From Paracoccaceae bacterium (GTDB lineage Bacteria > Pseudomonadota > Alphaproteobacteria > Rhodobacterales > Rhodobacteraceae), in contig JANQRE010000030.1 of NCBI GenBank assembly GCA_028284705.1, positions 1 through 40,223 of the forward strand: DNA of 40,223 nucleotides, in the 5' to 3' direction. Shown here in pieces: positions 8,414 through 15,384 of this stretch. The translations under genes and the position numbers were made by a program. Below the pieces are notes generated by a model. It did not search any database, was not told the DNA's origin, and saw only the letters and a program-made list of their open reading frames with translations. Each line of letters opens with the position of its first letter. The first letter of the stretch is position 1.

Positions 8414-10302
8414 AACGCACATTGGGTGTTTGTTACTATCCAGAGCATTGGGACGAAGAAATTTGGCCCCAAGACGCCGCCCGCATGGTCGATGCCCGGC
8501 TGTCCTGGGTGCGGATCGGAGAGTTCGCATGGTCTCGCCTGGAGCCTCAAGCCGGCCAGTATGAGTTCGACTGGCTCGATCGTGCCATCAACGTGCTGGG
8601 CCAGGCCGGTTTGCGGATCATTCTCGGCACGCCCACAGCCACACCTCCGCGCTGGATGGCGGACAAACATCCCGACATGTTCGCTGTGGACGCGCAAGGT
8701 CACCCGCGCGGGTTCGGCTCCCGCCGCCACTACTGCTTCTCGCATCAGGGCTACCGCGCCGAGAGCCGACGGATCACCGAACTGCTCGCGAAACGTTATG
8801 GAGCGAACCCGCACATCGCCGCTTGGCAGACCGACAATGAATATGGCTGCCACGACACGACCCTCAGCTATTCAGAGGCCGCCCGCGACGGCTTCCGCGA
8901 TTGGCTCGCCCAGAAATATCAGAGCCCCGATGCGCTGAACCGGGCCTGGGGCAATGTCTTCTGGTCGATGGAATACAATGATTTCAATGAGATAGACCTG
9001 CCAAACCTGACCGTGACCGAGCCTAACCCGGCCCATGTGATGGATTTCCGGCGCTATTCCTCGGACCAGGTCGTCGCGTTCAACCGCGAGCAGGCCAACA
9101 TCCTGCGCGCCCATTCCGATGCCCCGCTTGTTCACAATTACATGGGCCGCGTGACCGAGTTCGACCATCACGCTGTTGGCCACGACCTCGATATCGCCTC
9201 TTGGGACAGCTACCCGCTCGGGTTTCTTGAGGACCGGATGGAGGATGAGGCTGATCATAAACGCACCTATGCACAGCAGGGCGACCCGGACTTTCAGGCC
9301 TTCCATCACGATCTTTATCGCGGTGTTGGGCGCGGACGTTGGTGGGTCATGGAACAGCAACCGGGGCCAGTGAATTGGGCGCCGGTCAACCCCGCCCCCC
9401 TGCCCGGCATGTGCCGGTTATGGGCCTGGGAGGCCTTCGCCCATGGGGCCGAGACCGTCTGTTTCTTCCGCTGGCGGCAAGCCCCTTTCGCGCAGGAACA
9501 AATGCATGCGGGGCTTTTGCGCCCGGACAGCGTGGACGCGCCCGCATTGGCCGAGGCCTTTGAAGTCGCAAAGGAATTGGCCGACGCGCCGGATGTGAAG
9601 ATGGACAAAGCACCGGTCGCCTTGGTCTTCGATTACCCCTCCGCCTGGGCGTGGGACGTGCAACCTCAGGGTCGCAGTTTCGACTATTTCCGTCTGGTGT
9701 TTGAGACTTATCGCGGCTTGCGCAAGCTGGGTCTCGACATCGATATCCTACCGCTCGATACGGATTTCGCTGGCTACAAACTGATCCTCGCTCCCGGCGT
9801 CTTCCACGCGACAGAAGCGCAGATCGCCGCCATGATCGAAAGCGGCGCGCAGTGCCTCTTTGGCCCGCGCTTCAATTCCAAGACTGCAGATTTCAGCATT
9901 CCGAACCCGCTGCCCCCCGGCATCCCCGGCCTGGGCGTCACGGTGAGCCATGTTGAGAGTTTCCGCGCCGATATGCCCCGTGCGTTATCAGACGGAGGGG
10001 CGGCTCAGCATTGGCTTGAAGCACTGGAGCATCAGGCAGAGACAGTTCTACAAACCGAGGATGGCGCACCGGTTCTGCTGCGCACCGGTCGTATCTCCTA
10101 TCTCGGAGGATGGCTGGATGAGCATGGTCTCGCGCGCGTGCTAAACCAGCTCTGCGCCGACGCCGATCTCGAGACCCAAGAGATGCCGGAGGGCGTGCGC
10201 CAGCGGCACGCAGGCGCTGAGCGGTTCATTTTCAACTACGCAGCGGAGCAGCGCAACTTTGAAGGCCACGATCTCCCCCCCGCGGGCGTCGTTCGGGACT
10301 GA
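8410..10302 (+). CDS. Beta-galactosidase, GH42
   Basis: This enzyme hydrolyses terminal beta-galactosides in the cytoplasm. It has 630 residues, slightly shorter than many GH42 enzymes (about 650-690). The N-terminal signature LGVCYYPEHWDEEIW is at 5-19. The acid/base Glu144 is in WQTDNEYGCH and the nucleophile Glu315 in WVMEQQPGPVNWAP, the expected spacing. A trimerisation domain and a short C-terminal beta domain follow. There is no signal peptide. It is the last gene of the operon and overlaps the lactonase gene by 4 bp. Its presence with a GH36 enzyme means the operon handles both anomers of galactoside. Confidence 0.95.
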   Translation: MKRTLGVCYYPEHWDEEIWPQDAARMVDARLSWVRIGEFAWSRLEPQAGQYEFDWLDRAINVLGQAGLRIILGTPTATPPRWMADKHPDMFAVDAQGHPRGFGSRRHYCFSHQGYRAESRRITELLAKRYGANPHIAAWQTDNEYGCHDTTLSYSEAARDGFRDWLAQKYQSPDALNRAWGNVFWSMEYNDFNEIDLPNLTVTEPNPAHVMDFRRYSSDQVVAFNREQANILRAHSDAPLVHNYMGRVTEFDHHAVGHDLDIASWDSYPLGFLEDRMEDEADHKRTYAQQGDPDFQAFHHDLYRGVGRGRWWVMEQQPGPVNWAPVNPAPLPGMCRLWAWEAFAHGAETVCFFRWRQAPFAQEQMHAGLLRPDSVDAPALAEAFEVAKELADAPDVKMDKAPVALVFDYPSAWAWDVQPQGRSFDYFRLVFETYRGLRKLGLDIDILPLDTDFAGYKLILAPGVFHATEAQIAAMIESGAQCLFGPRFNSKTADFSIPNPLPPGIPGLGVTVSHVESFRADMPRALSDGGAAQHWLEALEHQAETVLQTEDGAPVLLRTGRISYLGGWLDEHGLARVLNQLCADADLETQEMPEGVRQRHAGAERFIFNYAAEQRNFEGHDLPPAGVVRD

Positions 10303-10305
10303 GTT

Positions 10306-10359
10306 GCGGCGAGGCCCCGCAGGGGCCGAGCCGCCCCGCCGCGATTTGGCGAAGCCAAA
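10306..10359. terminator. Two tandem hairpins between convergent genes
   Basis: The first hairpin (10306-10334) has inner arms GGCCCC and GGGGCC around GCA, and outer arms GCGGC and GCCGC. The two stems are separated by a symmetrical GA/GA internal loop. The second hairpin is TTTGGC-GAA-GCCAAA (10345-10359). They lie between the convergent stops at 10302 (+) and 10370 (-), so a bidirectional terminator role is likely. There is no clear T-run. Confidence 0.5.
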
Positions 10360-10369
10360 GCGCAAGACC

Positions 10370-11875
10370 TCACACGGAGAACACGGCCCTGAACTCCTCC
10401 CGCAGCAGGTTCTTCTGCACTTTCCCCATCGTGTTGCGGGGCAAGCCGTCCACCACCGCAAGATGGCGGGGATGTTTGAACCGCGCCAGACTTTCAGACA
10501 GCGCCGCCTTGATCGCATCGAGATCAATGGACACCCCCGGTTCGGCCACCATCACCCCCACGACACTTTCGCCGAAATCAGGATGCGGCGCGCCAATCAC
10601 TGCGCTTTCCAACACACCCGGTTGAGCATCGAGCACCAATTCGATCTCTTTAGGGTAGATATTATAACCCCCTGAAATGATGAGGTCTTTCCCACGCCCA
10701 ACGATCTGCACATAGCCATATTCATCGAAGCGGCCCAGATCGCCGGTGATAAAGAACCCGTCCTGCCGCAACTCCTCCGCGGTCTTTTCCGGCATCTTCC
10801 AATAGCCCTGAAACACATTGGACCCGCGCACTTCCAGGACACCGATCTCGCCTTTAGGCACCTCCCGACCGTCCGCAGGATTGGTGATCTTCACCTCCAC
10901 ATCCGGCAGCGGGAACCCGACCGTCCCGGCACGCCGCTCGCCCTCATAGGGGTTGGACGTGTTCATATTCGTCTCCGTCATCCCGTAGCGTTCGAGAATG
11001 CGGTGCCCGGTGCGAGCCTCAAACGCCTCATGCGTATCGGCAAGGAGCGGCGCGGAACCGGAGATGAAGAGCCGCATATGCTGAACCAAATCGCGGGTGA
11101 AGCGCGCGTCATCGAGCAGGCGGGTATAGAAGGTCGGCACGCCCATCATCGTGGTCGCTTTCGGCATCAGATCAATCATCTGATCGGCGTCGAATTTCGG
11201 AAGGAAGACCATGGTCCCACCCGCCAGAAGCATCACATTGGTCGCGACAAAGAGCCCATGGGTGTGGAAGATCGGAAGCGCGTGCAGCAGCACATCATCC
11301 TCGGTGAAGCGCCAATACTCGGTCAGCGTCTCAGCGTTCGAGAGCAGGTTCTTCTGGGTCAGCATCGCTCCCTTGGAGCGCCCCGTGGTGCCGGAGGTGT
11401 AGAGAAACGCCGCAAGATCGTCTTCCGAGCGCGCCACCGTCTCGAACACCTCCGGCTGCGTGGCAGCACCGTCGATCAAGGACCCGGCACCCGCCGCATC
11501 CAGTGTTTCGGTCGCGACGGGAAGACGCGCGGTAATCTCAGGCACCATTGCGGGATCGCACACGAAAACCCGTGCCTCGGAATTTTCGAGGAAATAGGTC
11601 AACTCCTCCGCCGTATAGGCCGTGTTCAGCGGCAACAGGATCAACCCCGCTTGCGCGCAGGCCGCCACCAAGGCTAACGCCTCCGGCGATTTCTCCAACT
11701 GCACCGCTACGCGATCTCCTGCCACCAACCCGGTCGAAGTGAGATATCCCGCCATCTGCGCCGCCTGAGCAAGGAACGCGGCATAGCTGATCTCACGCCC
11801 ATCGAGCAGGATCAGAAACGGCTTGGACGAGCCTGCATGGCGGGCAAAGAGACGATCGTAAAGCGGATTGGACAT
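10370..11875 (-). CDS. matB: Malonyl-CoA synthetase-like acyl-CoA ligase
   Basis: This is an ANL-superfamily AMP-forming ligase of 501 residues, the size of alphaproteobacterial MatB, which makes malonyl-CoA from malonate, ATP and CoA. The P-loop YTSGTTGRSKG is at 159-169, PIFHTHGLF at 201-209, the A5 motif RYGMTETNMN at 296-305, ITGDLGRFD at 376-384, and the catalytic lysine Lys485 in NTMGKVQKN. The track PIFHTHGL...SGSAPL...YGMTETNM matches MatB better than generic fatty-acyl ligases, but methylmalonate or another short diacid cannot be ruled out. I start at ATG 11875 because upstream codons do not resemble the family; the ribosome-binding site is weak. It follows the PhyH-family gene by 61 bp on the same strand. 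No malonyl-CoA decarboxylase is nearby. Confidence 0.83.
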   Translation of the reverse strand: MSNPLYDRLFARHAGSSKPFLILLDGREISYAAFLAQAAQMAGYLTSTGLVAGDRVAVQLEKSPEALALVAACAQAGLILLPLNTAYTAEELTYFLENSEARVFVCDPAMVPEITARLPVATETLDAAGAGSLIDGAATQPEVFETVARSEDDLAAFLYTSGTTGRSKGAMLTQKNLLSNAETLTEYWRFTEDDVLLHALPIFHTHGLFVATNVMLLAGGTMVFLPKFDADQMIDLMPKATTMMGVPTFYTRLLDDARFTRDLVQHMRLFISGSAPLLADTHEAFEARTGHRILERYGMTETNMNTSNPYEGERRAGTVGFPLPDVEVKITNPADGREVPKGEIGVLEVRGSNVFQGYWKMPEKTAEELRQDGFFITGDLGRFDEYGYVQIVGRGKDLIISGGYNIYPKEIELVLDAQPGVLESAVIGAPHPDFGESVVGVMVAEPGVSIDLDAIKAALSESLARFKHPRHLAVVDGLPRNTMGKVQKNLLREEFRAVFSV

Positions 11876-11936
11876 GAAGGATGTAGACCTTACGGGTTCA
11901 AACTTGTGGCCACTTAGCGCGGTGCCGGCCGTGAAC

Positions 11937-13115
11937 TCAAGCCCGCCTGCGCGCCTCCCACGCATCCATCTCTGCGGCGAAATCGGCCTCTGAGGTGCCA
12001 GTGCTCAACGCCGCGCGCATCAGGTCCGCCTGCGAGGCAGGGGCAAGTCCACCAATCGGCGGGTCGCTGTCGAGACTGGTCGGGAAAGCATAGCCCTCCG
12101 CCGTCGCCGCGATCACATTGTCCCGCGCCTGTTCGGACAGGGGGCCGGACTGCAAAACCGGATACAACACCTTGCACATGGTTGTGCGATCCAGGGCCTC
12201 CATCGCGCGACCAAAGGCGGAGGAGACCTGCAACAGGTTCGCCATGCGGTACGTGTTTGTGGTCTTGTTCTCGCCCGCCCCATGCATCAGCGCCGGATTG
12301 AAGAAGATCGCATCCCCTTTGTTCAGCGGCAATTGCACATGGTGATCCGCGAAATACGCCTGAAACTCCGGACGACTGAACGCGAGATAGCCTTCGAAGA
12401 AGGTTTGCGAAAAGGGTAGAAACACGGTCGGACCACTCTCTAGCGGCATGTCGCAATGGGCCACACCGCCCTGCAGGGTCAAAACCGGTGAGACGCGGTG
12501 AATATGCGCAGGATACGCGCTCATCTGCTCGGGCGACATGAAGCCCAGATGGTAATCCCGATGCGGGCTCTGCGCTGCGCCGCCCGGGTTCACACGATTG
12601 ACCTGCGCCGTCATTTGGTAGCCGCGCCCGAGCCATGCCTCAGAGGCCATCGCGAGCGCATCGGAGGCGTAGTAAGCCGCGAAGTTTTCAGGCGCCGCGA
12701 GACAGTGCTTCTGCACCGCGTTCCAAATGCGGTCATTGGCCCCGGGTTTAGCAAAATGATCGCCGCCACCCCCGGCGCCCGCTTTCTCCTCCTCGATGAT
12801 CCTCGAGAAAATGTCCGTCGCCTCATCCACAACGGCGAGGTCCTCCATGGCGTCGCGGATGACGATCACGCCGGGGCCCTCGCCCAACACGCGCACCCAT
12901 TCCGACATCAACTCGCGGCGTGCTGCGGTATCCCCGGCCCTGGCCTGGACCAAATCGCCTGTATAGATGGGTACATTCTGGCTGATCTCCGCAGCGAGCG
13001 GGTAATCCTCTGCCACGGCCTCCCGAGCCACTTGCGCCTTAAAGACCTCGAAATCCCCGGCCTCTGCATCAAGCCACACCGGCGCTTGGCTTTGCCCCAC
13101 GTCATCTCTCGCCAT
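11937..13115 (-). CDS. Phytanoyl-CoA dioxygenase (PhyH) family protein
   Basis: This is a predicted Fe(II)/2-oxoglutarate-dependent oxygenase of the PhyH family, 392 residues. The metal triad is visible as His185 and Asp187 in SPHRDYHLGF and His278 in LMHGAGENKT, with Arg290 in TYRMANLLQ as the likely 2-oxoglutarate anchor. ESGPTVFLPFS (226-236) and NKGDAIFFNP (265-274) are the surrounding jelly-roll strands. PhyH enzymes hydroxylate acyl-CoAs, quaternary amines, phosphonates or other small molecules, so the substrate is not predictable. It precedes the matB-like ligase by 61 bp and is probably co-transcribed. A GGGAG Shine-Dalgarno supports ATG 13115. It is divergent from a hydroxyacid dehydrogenase. 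Confidence 0.85.
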   Translation of the reverse strand: MARDDVGQSQAPVWLDAEAGDFEVFKAQVAREAVAEDYPLAAEISQNVPIYTGDLVQARAGDTAARRELMSEWVRVLGEGPGVIVIRDAMEDLAVVDEATDIFSRIIEEEKAGAGGGGDHFAKPGANDRIWNAVQKHCLAAPENFAAYYASDALAMASEAWLGRGYQMTAQVNRVNPGGAAQSPHRDYHLGFMSPEQMSAYPAHIHRVSPVLTLQGGVAHCDMPLESGPTVFLPFSQTFFEGYLAFSRPEFQAYFADHHVQLPLNKGDAIFFNPALMHGAGENKTTNTYRMANLLQVSSAFGRAMEALDRTTMCKVLYPVLQSGPLSEQARDNVIAATAEGYAFPTSLDSDPPIGGLAPASQADLMRAALSTGTSEADFAAEMDAWEARRRA

Positions 13116-13164
13116 GACATTCTCCCGTTCACGCCGGCAAGGCTACGCTCGCGATCATCGATCC

Positions 13165-13184
13165 GCCAAGGCAAAATCCTTGGC
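13165..13184. promoter_or_regulatory. Perfect 7+6+7 palindrome in a divergent intergenic region
   Basis: GCCAAGG and CCTTGGC are perfect inverted arms around CAAAAT. It lies in the 243-bp spacer between the divergent PhyH-family gene (starts 13115, -) and the hydroxyacid dehydrogenase (starts 13359, +). A 20-bp palindrome here fits a dimeric repressor or activator site. No regulator gene is adjacent, so the binding protein is unknown. Confidence 0.4.
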
Positions 13185-13358
13185 CTGCGAAATCTGCGAT
13201 GCTAGCGTGACTGCACCTAACCGGGCAGCGGGGTGTCTACCGGACCCGCCCGACGTCATCGCCTGACACGAAAGATGACGCGTGAAATCCTCGCGAAAAC
13301 CGCGCGTCTTGCGCCATTTTCAAATGCCGCCGAGGTGGCAAAAGGGGAGGAATTCCAC

Positions 13359-14258
13359 ATGAAAACCACAGGTGTCATAGGTCTGGGCGATATGGGCTCC
13401 GGGATCGCCAAGAACCTGATTGCAAACGGATTTAGCTGCACCGGACTTGATCTCTTACCCGCCCGCAGAGAGGCGTTCGAAGCCATGGGTGGGACACTTG
13501 CCGACACGCCAGCCGCGGTCGGCGCGGCGGCGGATGCGGTTTTTGTCATGGTGATGAAAGGCGATCAGGCGAAAGAGGTCATTCTCGGCGATGGCCTCAT
13601 CTCGACCATGAAACCCGGTGGCGCGGTGATCCTGTCGGCCACAATCAAACCCCATGAAGCGCGCGAGATCGGCGCGGCGATGGAGGGCTCTGGCGTCCAT
13701 CTCATCGACACACCCGTCTCCGGTGGGTTCCCCGGCGCGCAAGGCGGCACACTGACGATGATGGCCGCCGCGCCCGATACCGTTCTGGACGAATTCGCTC
13801 CGGTGATGGAGGCGGTCTCTGCCAATATCCACCGTGTCGGCACGAAGCCCGGCGACGGCCAAACGGTGAAAGCCTGCCTGCAATCCCTCATTGGCGCGCA
13901 GTTCTCGGCGACTTTTGAGGCGGCAGCCTTGGCGGCCAAGGCAGGCGTGCCAGGGCAAGTGATTTTGGACGTGTTTTCAACCTCTTCCGCAGGCTGCGGT
14001 GTCGTGAACAACGCGCTCGAGAAGATCATCGACCGACAATTCGAAGGCACTGGCAGCCACATCAACACGATGCACAAGGACTTGACGATCTCCATGGGAC
14101 TGGGTGAGGAGCTTGGCGTGCCCCTCCATACCGCGGCAGCAGCGATGCAAATCTTCCACGCTGGCAAAACCAAGTACCCCAATGGCGACAACTGGGCCTG
14201 CACGCGGGTCATCGAAGAGATCGTGGGTGCCGAATTGCATCGGGACGGCGCGAAATGA
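13359..14258 (+). CDS. 3-hydroxyisobutyrate/L-threonate dehydrogenase-family oxidoreductase
   Basis: This is a beta-hydroxyacid dehydrogenase of 299 residues. The NAD(P)-binding motif GVIGLGDMGSGIAKNL is at residues 5-20, the substrate motif DTPVSGGFPGAQGGT at 117-131, and the probable catalytic Lys171 in GDGQTVKACLQSL. The K-x-x-x-Q arrangement is closer to LtnD-type L-threonate/D-erythronate dehydrogenases than to the K-x-x-N of true 3-hydroxyisobutyrate dehydrogenase (recollection of the families). ATG 13359 is chosen because a strong AGGGGAGG-like Shine-Dalgarno lies just upstream and the Rossmann motif begins right after it. It overlaps the next gene, a sugar isomerase, by ATGA, so the two probably act in one acid-sugar pathway. 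Confidence 0.86.
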   Translation: MKTTGVIGLGDMGSGIAKNLIANGFSCTGLDLLPARREAFEAMGGTLADTPAAVGAAADAVFVMVMKGDQAKEVILGDGLISTMKPGGAVILSATIKPHEAREIGAAMEGSGVHLIDTPVSGGFPGAQGGTLTMMAAAPDTVLDEFAPVMEAVSANIHRVGTKPGDGQTVKACLQSLIGAQFSATFEAAALAAKAGVPGQVILDVFSTSSAGCGVVNNALEKIIDRQFEGTGSHINTMHKDLTISMGLGEELGVPLHTAAAAMQIFHAGKTKYPNGDNWACTRVIEEIVGAELHRDGAK

Positions 14259-15121
14259 AGCTTGGAGTGATTTGCGATGGCATCAGCCGCGATCTGAAAT
14301 ATGCGGTCGATGTGATGGACGAGTTCGATCTGGACTATGTGGAACTGCAATTCGTCGGCGAAACCGAGGTCGGCGATCACACACCGGCGGAGATCAAAGA
14401 GATCGACACGCTCCTGCGGGATCGCGGCAAGCCCGTCTCTTGCCTGTCGCGCCACATCTTCGCGGGCACGACGTCCGCCAATCGACCCGAAGATGAGCTG
14501 CACACCAAACACATGGATGCGCTCAAACGGGTCATCGAGATGGCTCATATCGTCGGCTCACCGCTGGTGCGGATCATGACCCAGAAGAAGGAGATGATCC
14601 TCTGGGGCAAGAATGGCGCCGAGAAATGGAACGTCGCGCACGGGGCCTGGGACAGCATGGTCCCAATGATCGCACCTGCCGTTGAGCTTGCGAAGGCCGA
14701 GGACATAACGCTGGTCGTTGAGACCGGCAATGGAACGATGGTCAACTCCAACTACACCGCGCGGCGTTTGATCGACGAGCTCGACGCCAAAGACACGTTG
14801 AAAGTGCTATGGGACCCGGCCAACAATTGCTGGTGCCACGAACGCGCCTATCCTGACGGGTATGAGGAGGTTCGTCACGGCTATCTTGGCCATATCCACA
14901 TCAAGGATGTTCAGGTCGACACGCCGCGGGCGCTCTTGGAAGTAAGGCGGATGGGTGAGGGGCAGCTGGCCGACCAGTTCCAACCCATGGCCGATGCCCT
15001 GCGCGCAGATGGCTATGATGGCGTGATCAGCTTTGAGAGCGTCTATCACCCCGGCAATGGTAATTTCGAAGACGGGTTCCGGCTCTGTATTGACCGGTTC
15101 AAGGAGATTTTCGGGGGATAA
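14255..15121 (+). CDS. Sugar phosphate isomerase/epimerase-family TIM barrel protein
   Basis: This is a xylose-isomerase-like TIM barrel (AP endonuclease 2 family fold), 288 residues, normal size. Likely metal ligands are visible: the Glu of LVVETGNGTM, the Asp of LWDPANNCW, the His of GHIHIKDVQ and the Glu of ISFESVYHPG. Members interconvert ketoses, keto-acid sugars or inositol intermediates; the substrate here is not known. Translation is coupled to the hydroxyacid dehydrogenase by a 4-bp overlap. OtnI-type isomerases act with LtnD-type dehydrogenases in four-carbon acid-sugar catabolism, which is a reasonable but unproven model. A kinase and aldolase for such a route are not adjacent. Confidence 0.83.
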   Translation: MKLGVICDGISRDLKYAVDVMDEFDLDYVELQFVGETEVGDHTPAEIKEIDTLLRDRGKPVSCLSRHIFAGTTSANRPEDELHTKHMDALKRVIEMAHIVGSPLVRIMTQKKEMILWGKNGAEKWNVAHGAWDSMVPMIAPAVELAKAEDITLVVETGNGTMVNSNYTARRLIDELDAKDTLKVLWDPANNCWCHERAYPDGYEEVRHGYLGHIHIKDVQVDTPRALLEVRRMGEGQLADQFQPMADALRADGYDGVISFESVYHPGNGNFEDGFRLCIDRFKEIFGG

Positions 15122-15129
15122 GGCTCTCA

Positions 15130-15146
15130 TCGCATCTTTGATGCGA
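15130..15146 (+). terminator. Hairpin after the isomerase gene
   Basis: TCGCATC (15130-15136) and GATGCGA (15140-15146) form a perfect 7-bp stem around TTT, 9 bp after the isomerase stop. There is no T-run. It may end transcription before the convergent tRNA gene. Confidence 0.4.
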
Positions 15147-15180
15147 CTGCCGCCTGAAACCTTCTGAGTGGGTGTCCGCA

Positions 15181-15196
15181 TCTCGCATCCGCGAGA
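15181..15196 (-). terminator. Hairpin just downstream of tRNA-Met
   Basis: TCTCGC (15181-15186) and GCGAGA (15191-15196) form a perfect 6-bp stem around ATCC. It lies 5 bp beyond the encoded CCA end of the - strand tRNA. It could serve as the tRNA terminator or a 3' processing signal. Confidence 0.35.
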
Positions 15197-15201
15197 GCCT
15201 G

Positions 15202-15278
15202 TGGTGGCGGTGCAGGGACTTGAACCCCGGACACATGGATTATGATTCCACTGCTCTAACCAGCTGAGCTACACCGCC
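15202..15278 (-). tRNA. tRNA-Met (CAT)
   Basis: The - strand folds into a complete 77-nt cloverleaf. The acceptor GGCGGTG pairs with CACCGCC, and ACCA is encoded at the 3' end. The D-arm has AGCTCAGCTGGTTAGAGCA, the anticodon loop is ATCATAA in the stem GTGGA/TCCAT, and the T-arm contains GGTTCAAGTCC. The anticodon is CAT. The acceptor begins with a fully paired G-C, which is an elongator feature; initiator tRNA has an unpaired first base. A lysidine-modified tRNA-Ile reading ATA also carries a CAT anticodon and cannot be excluded from the sequence alone. Confidence 0.95.
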
Positions 15279-15288
15279 ACTGGCGCGC

Positions 15289-15317
15289 TGATTAGGCGAG
15301 CGGCTGTCTCAGGTCAA
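15289..15317 (-). promoter_or_regulatory. Sigma70-type promoter of the tRNA gene
   Basis: On the - strand TTGACC (15317-15312) is followed after exactly 17 bp by TAATCA (15294-15289). The mature tRNA 5' end lies 11 bp further on. Spacing and position fit a housekeeping promoter that starts close to the mature end. Confidence 0.6.
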
Positions 15318-15384
15318 GGGCCTAATGTGGCATTGCGGACAGGCCTTCCCGGCTCCATTATCCGGCCCGAATGGGAGGAATTTC

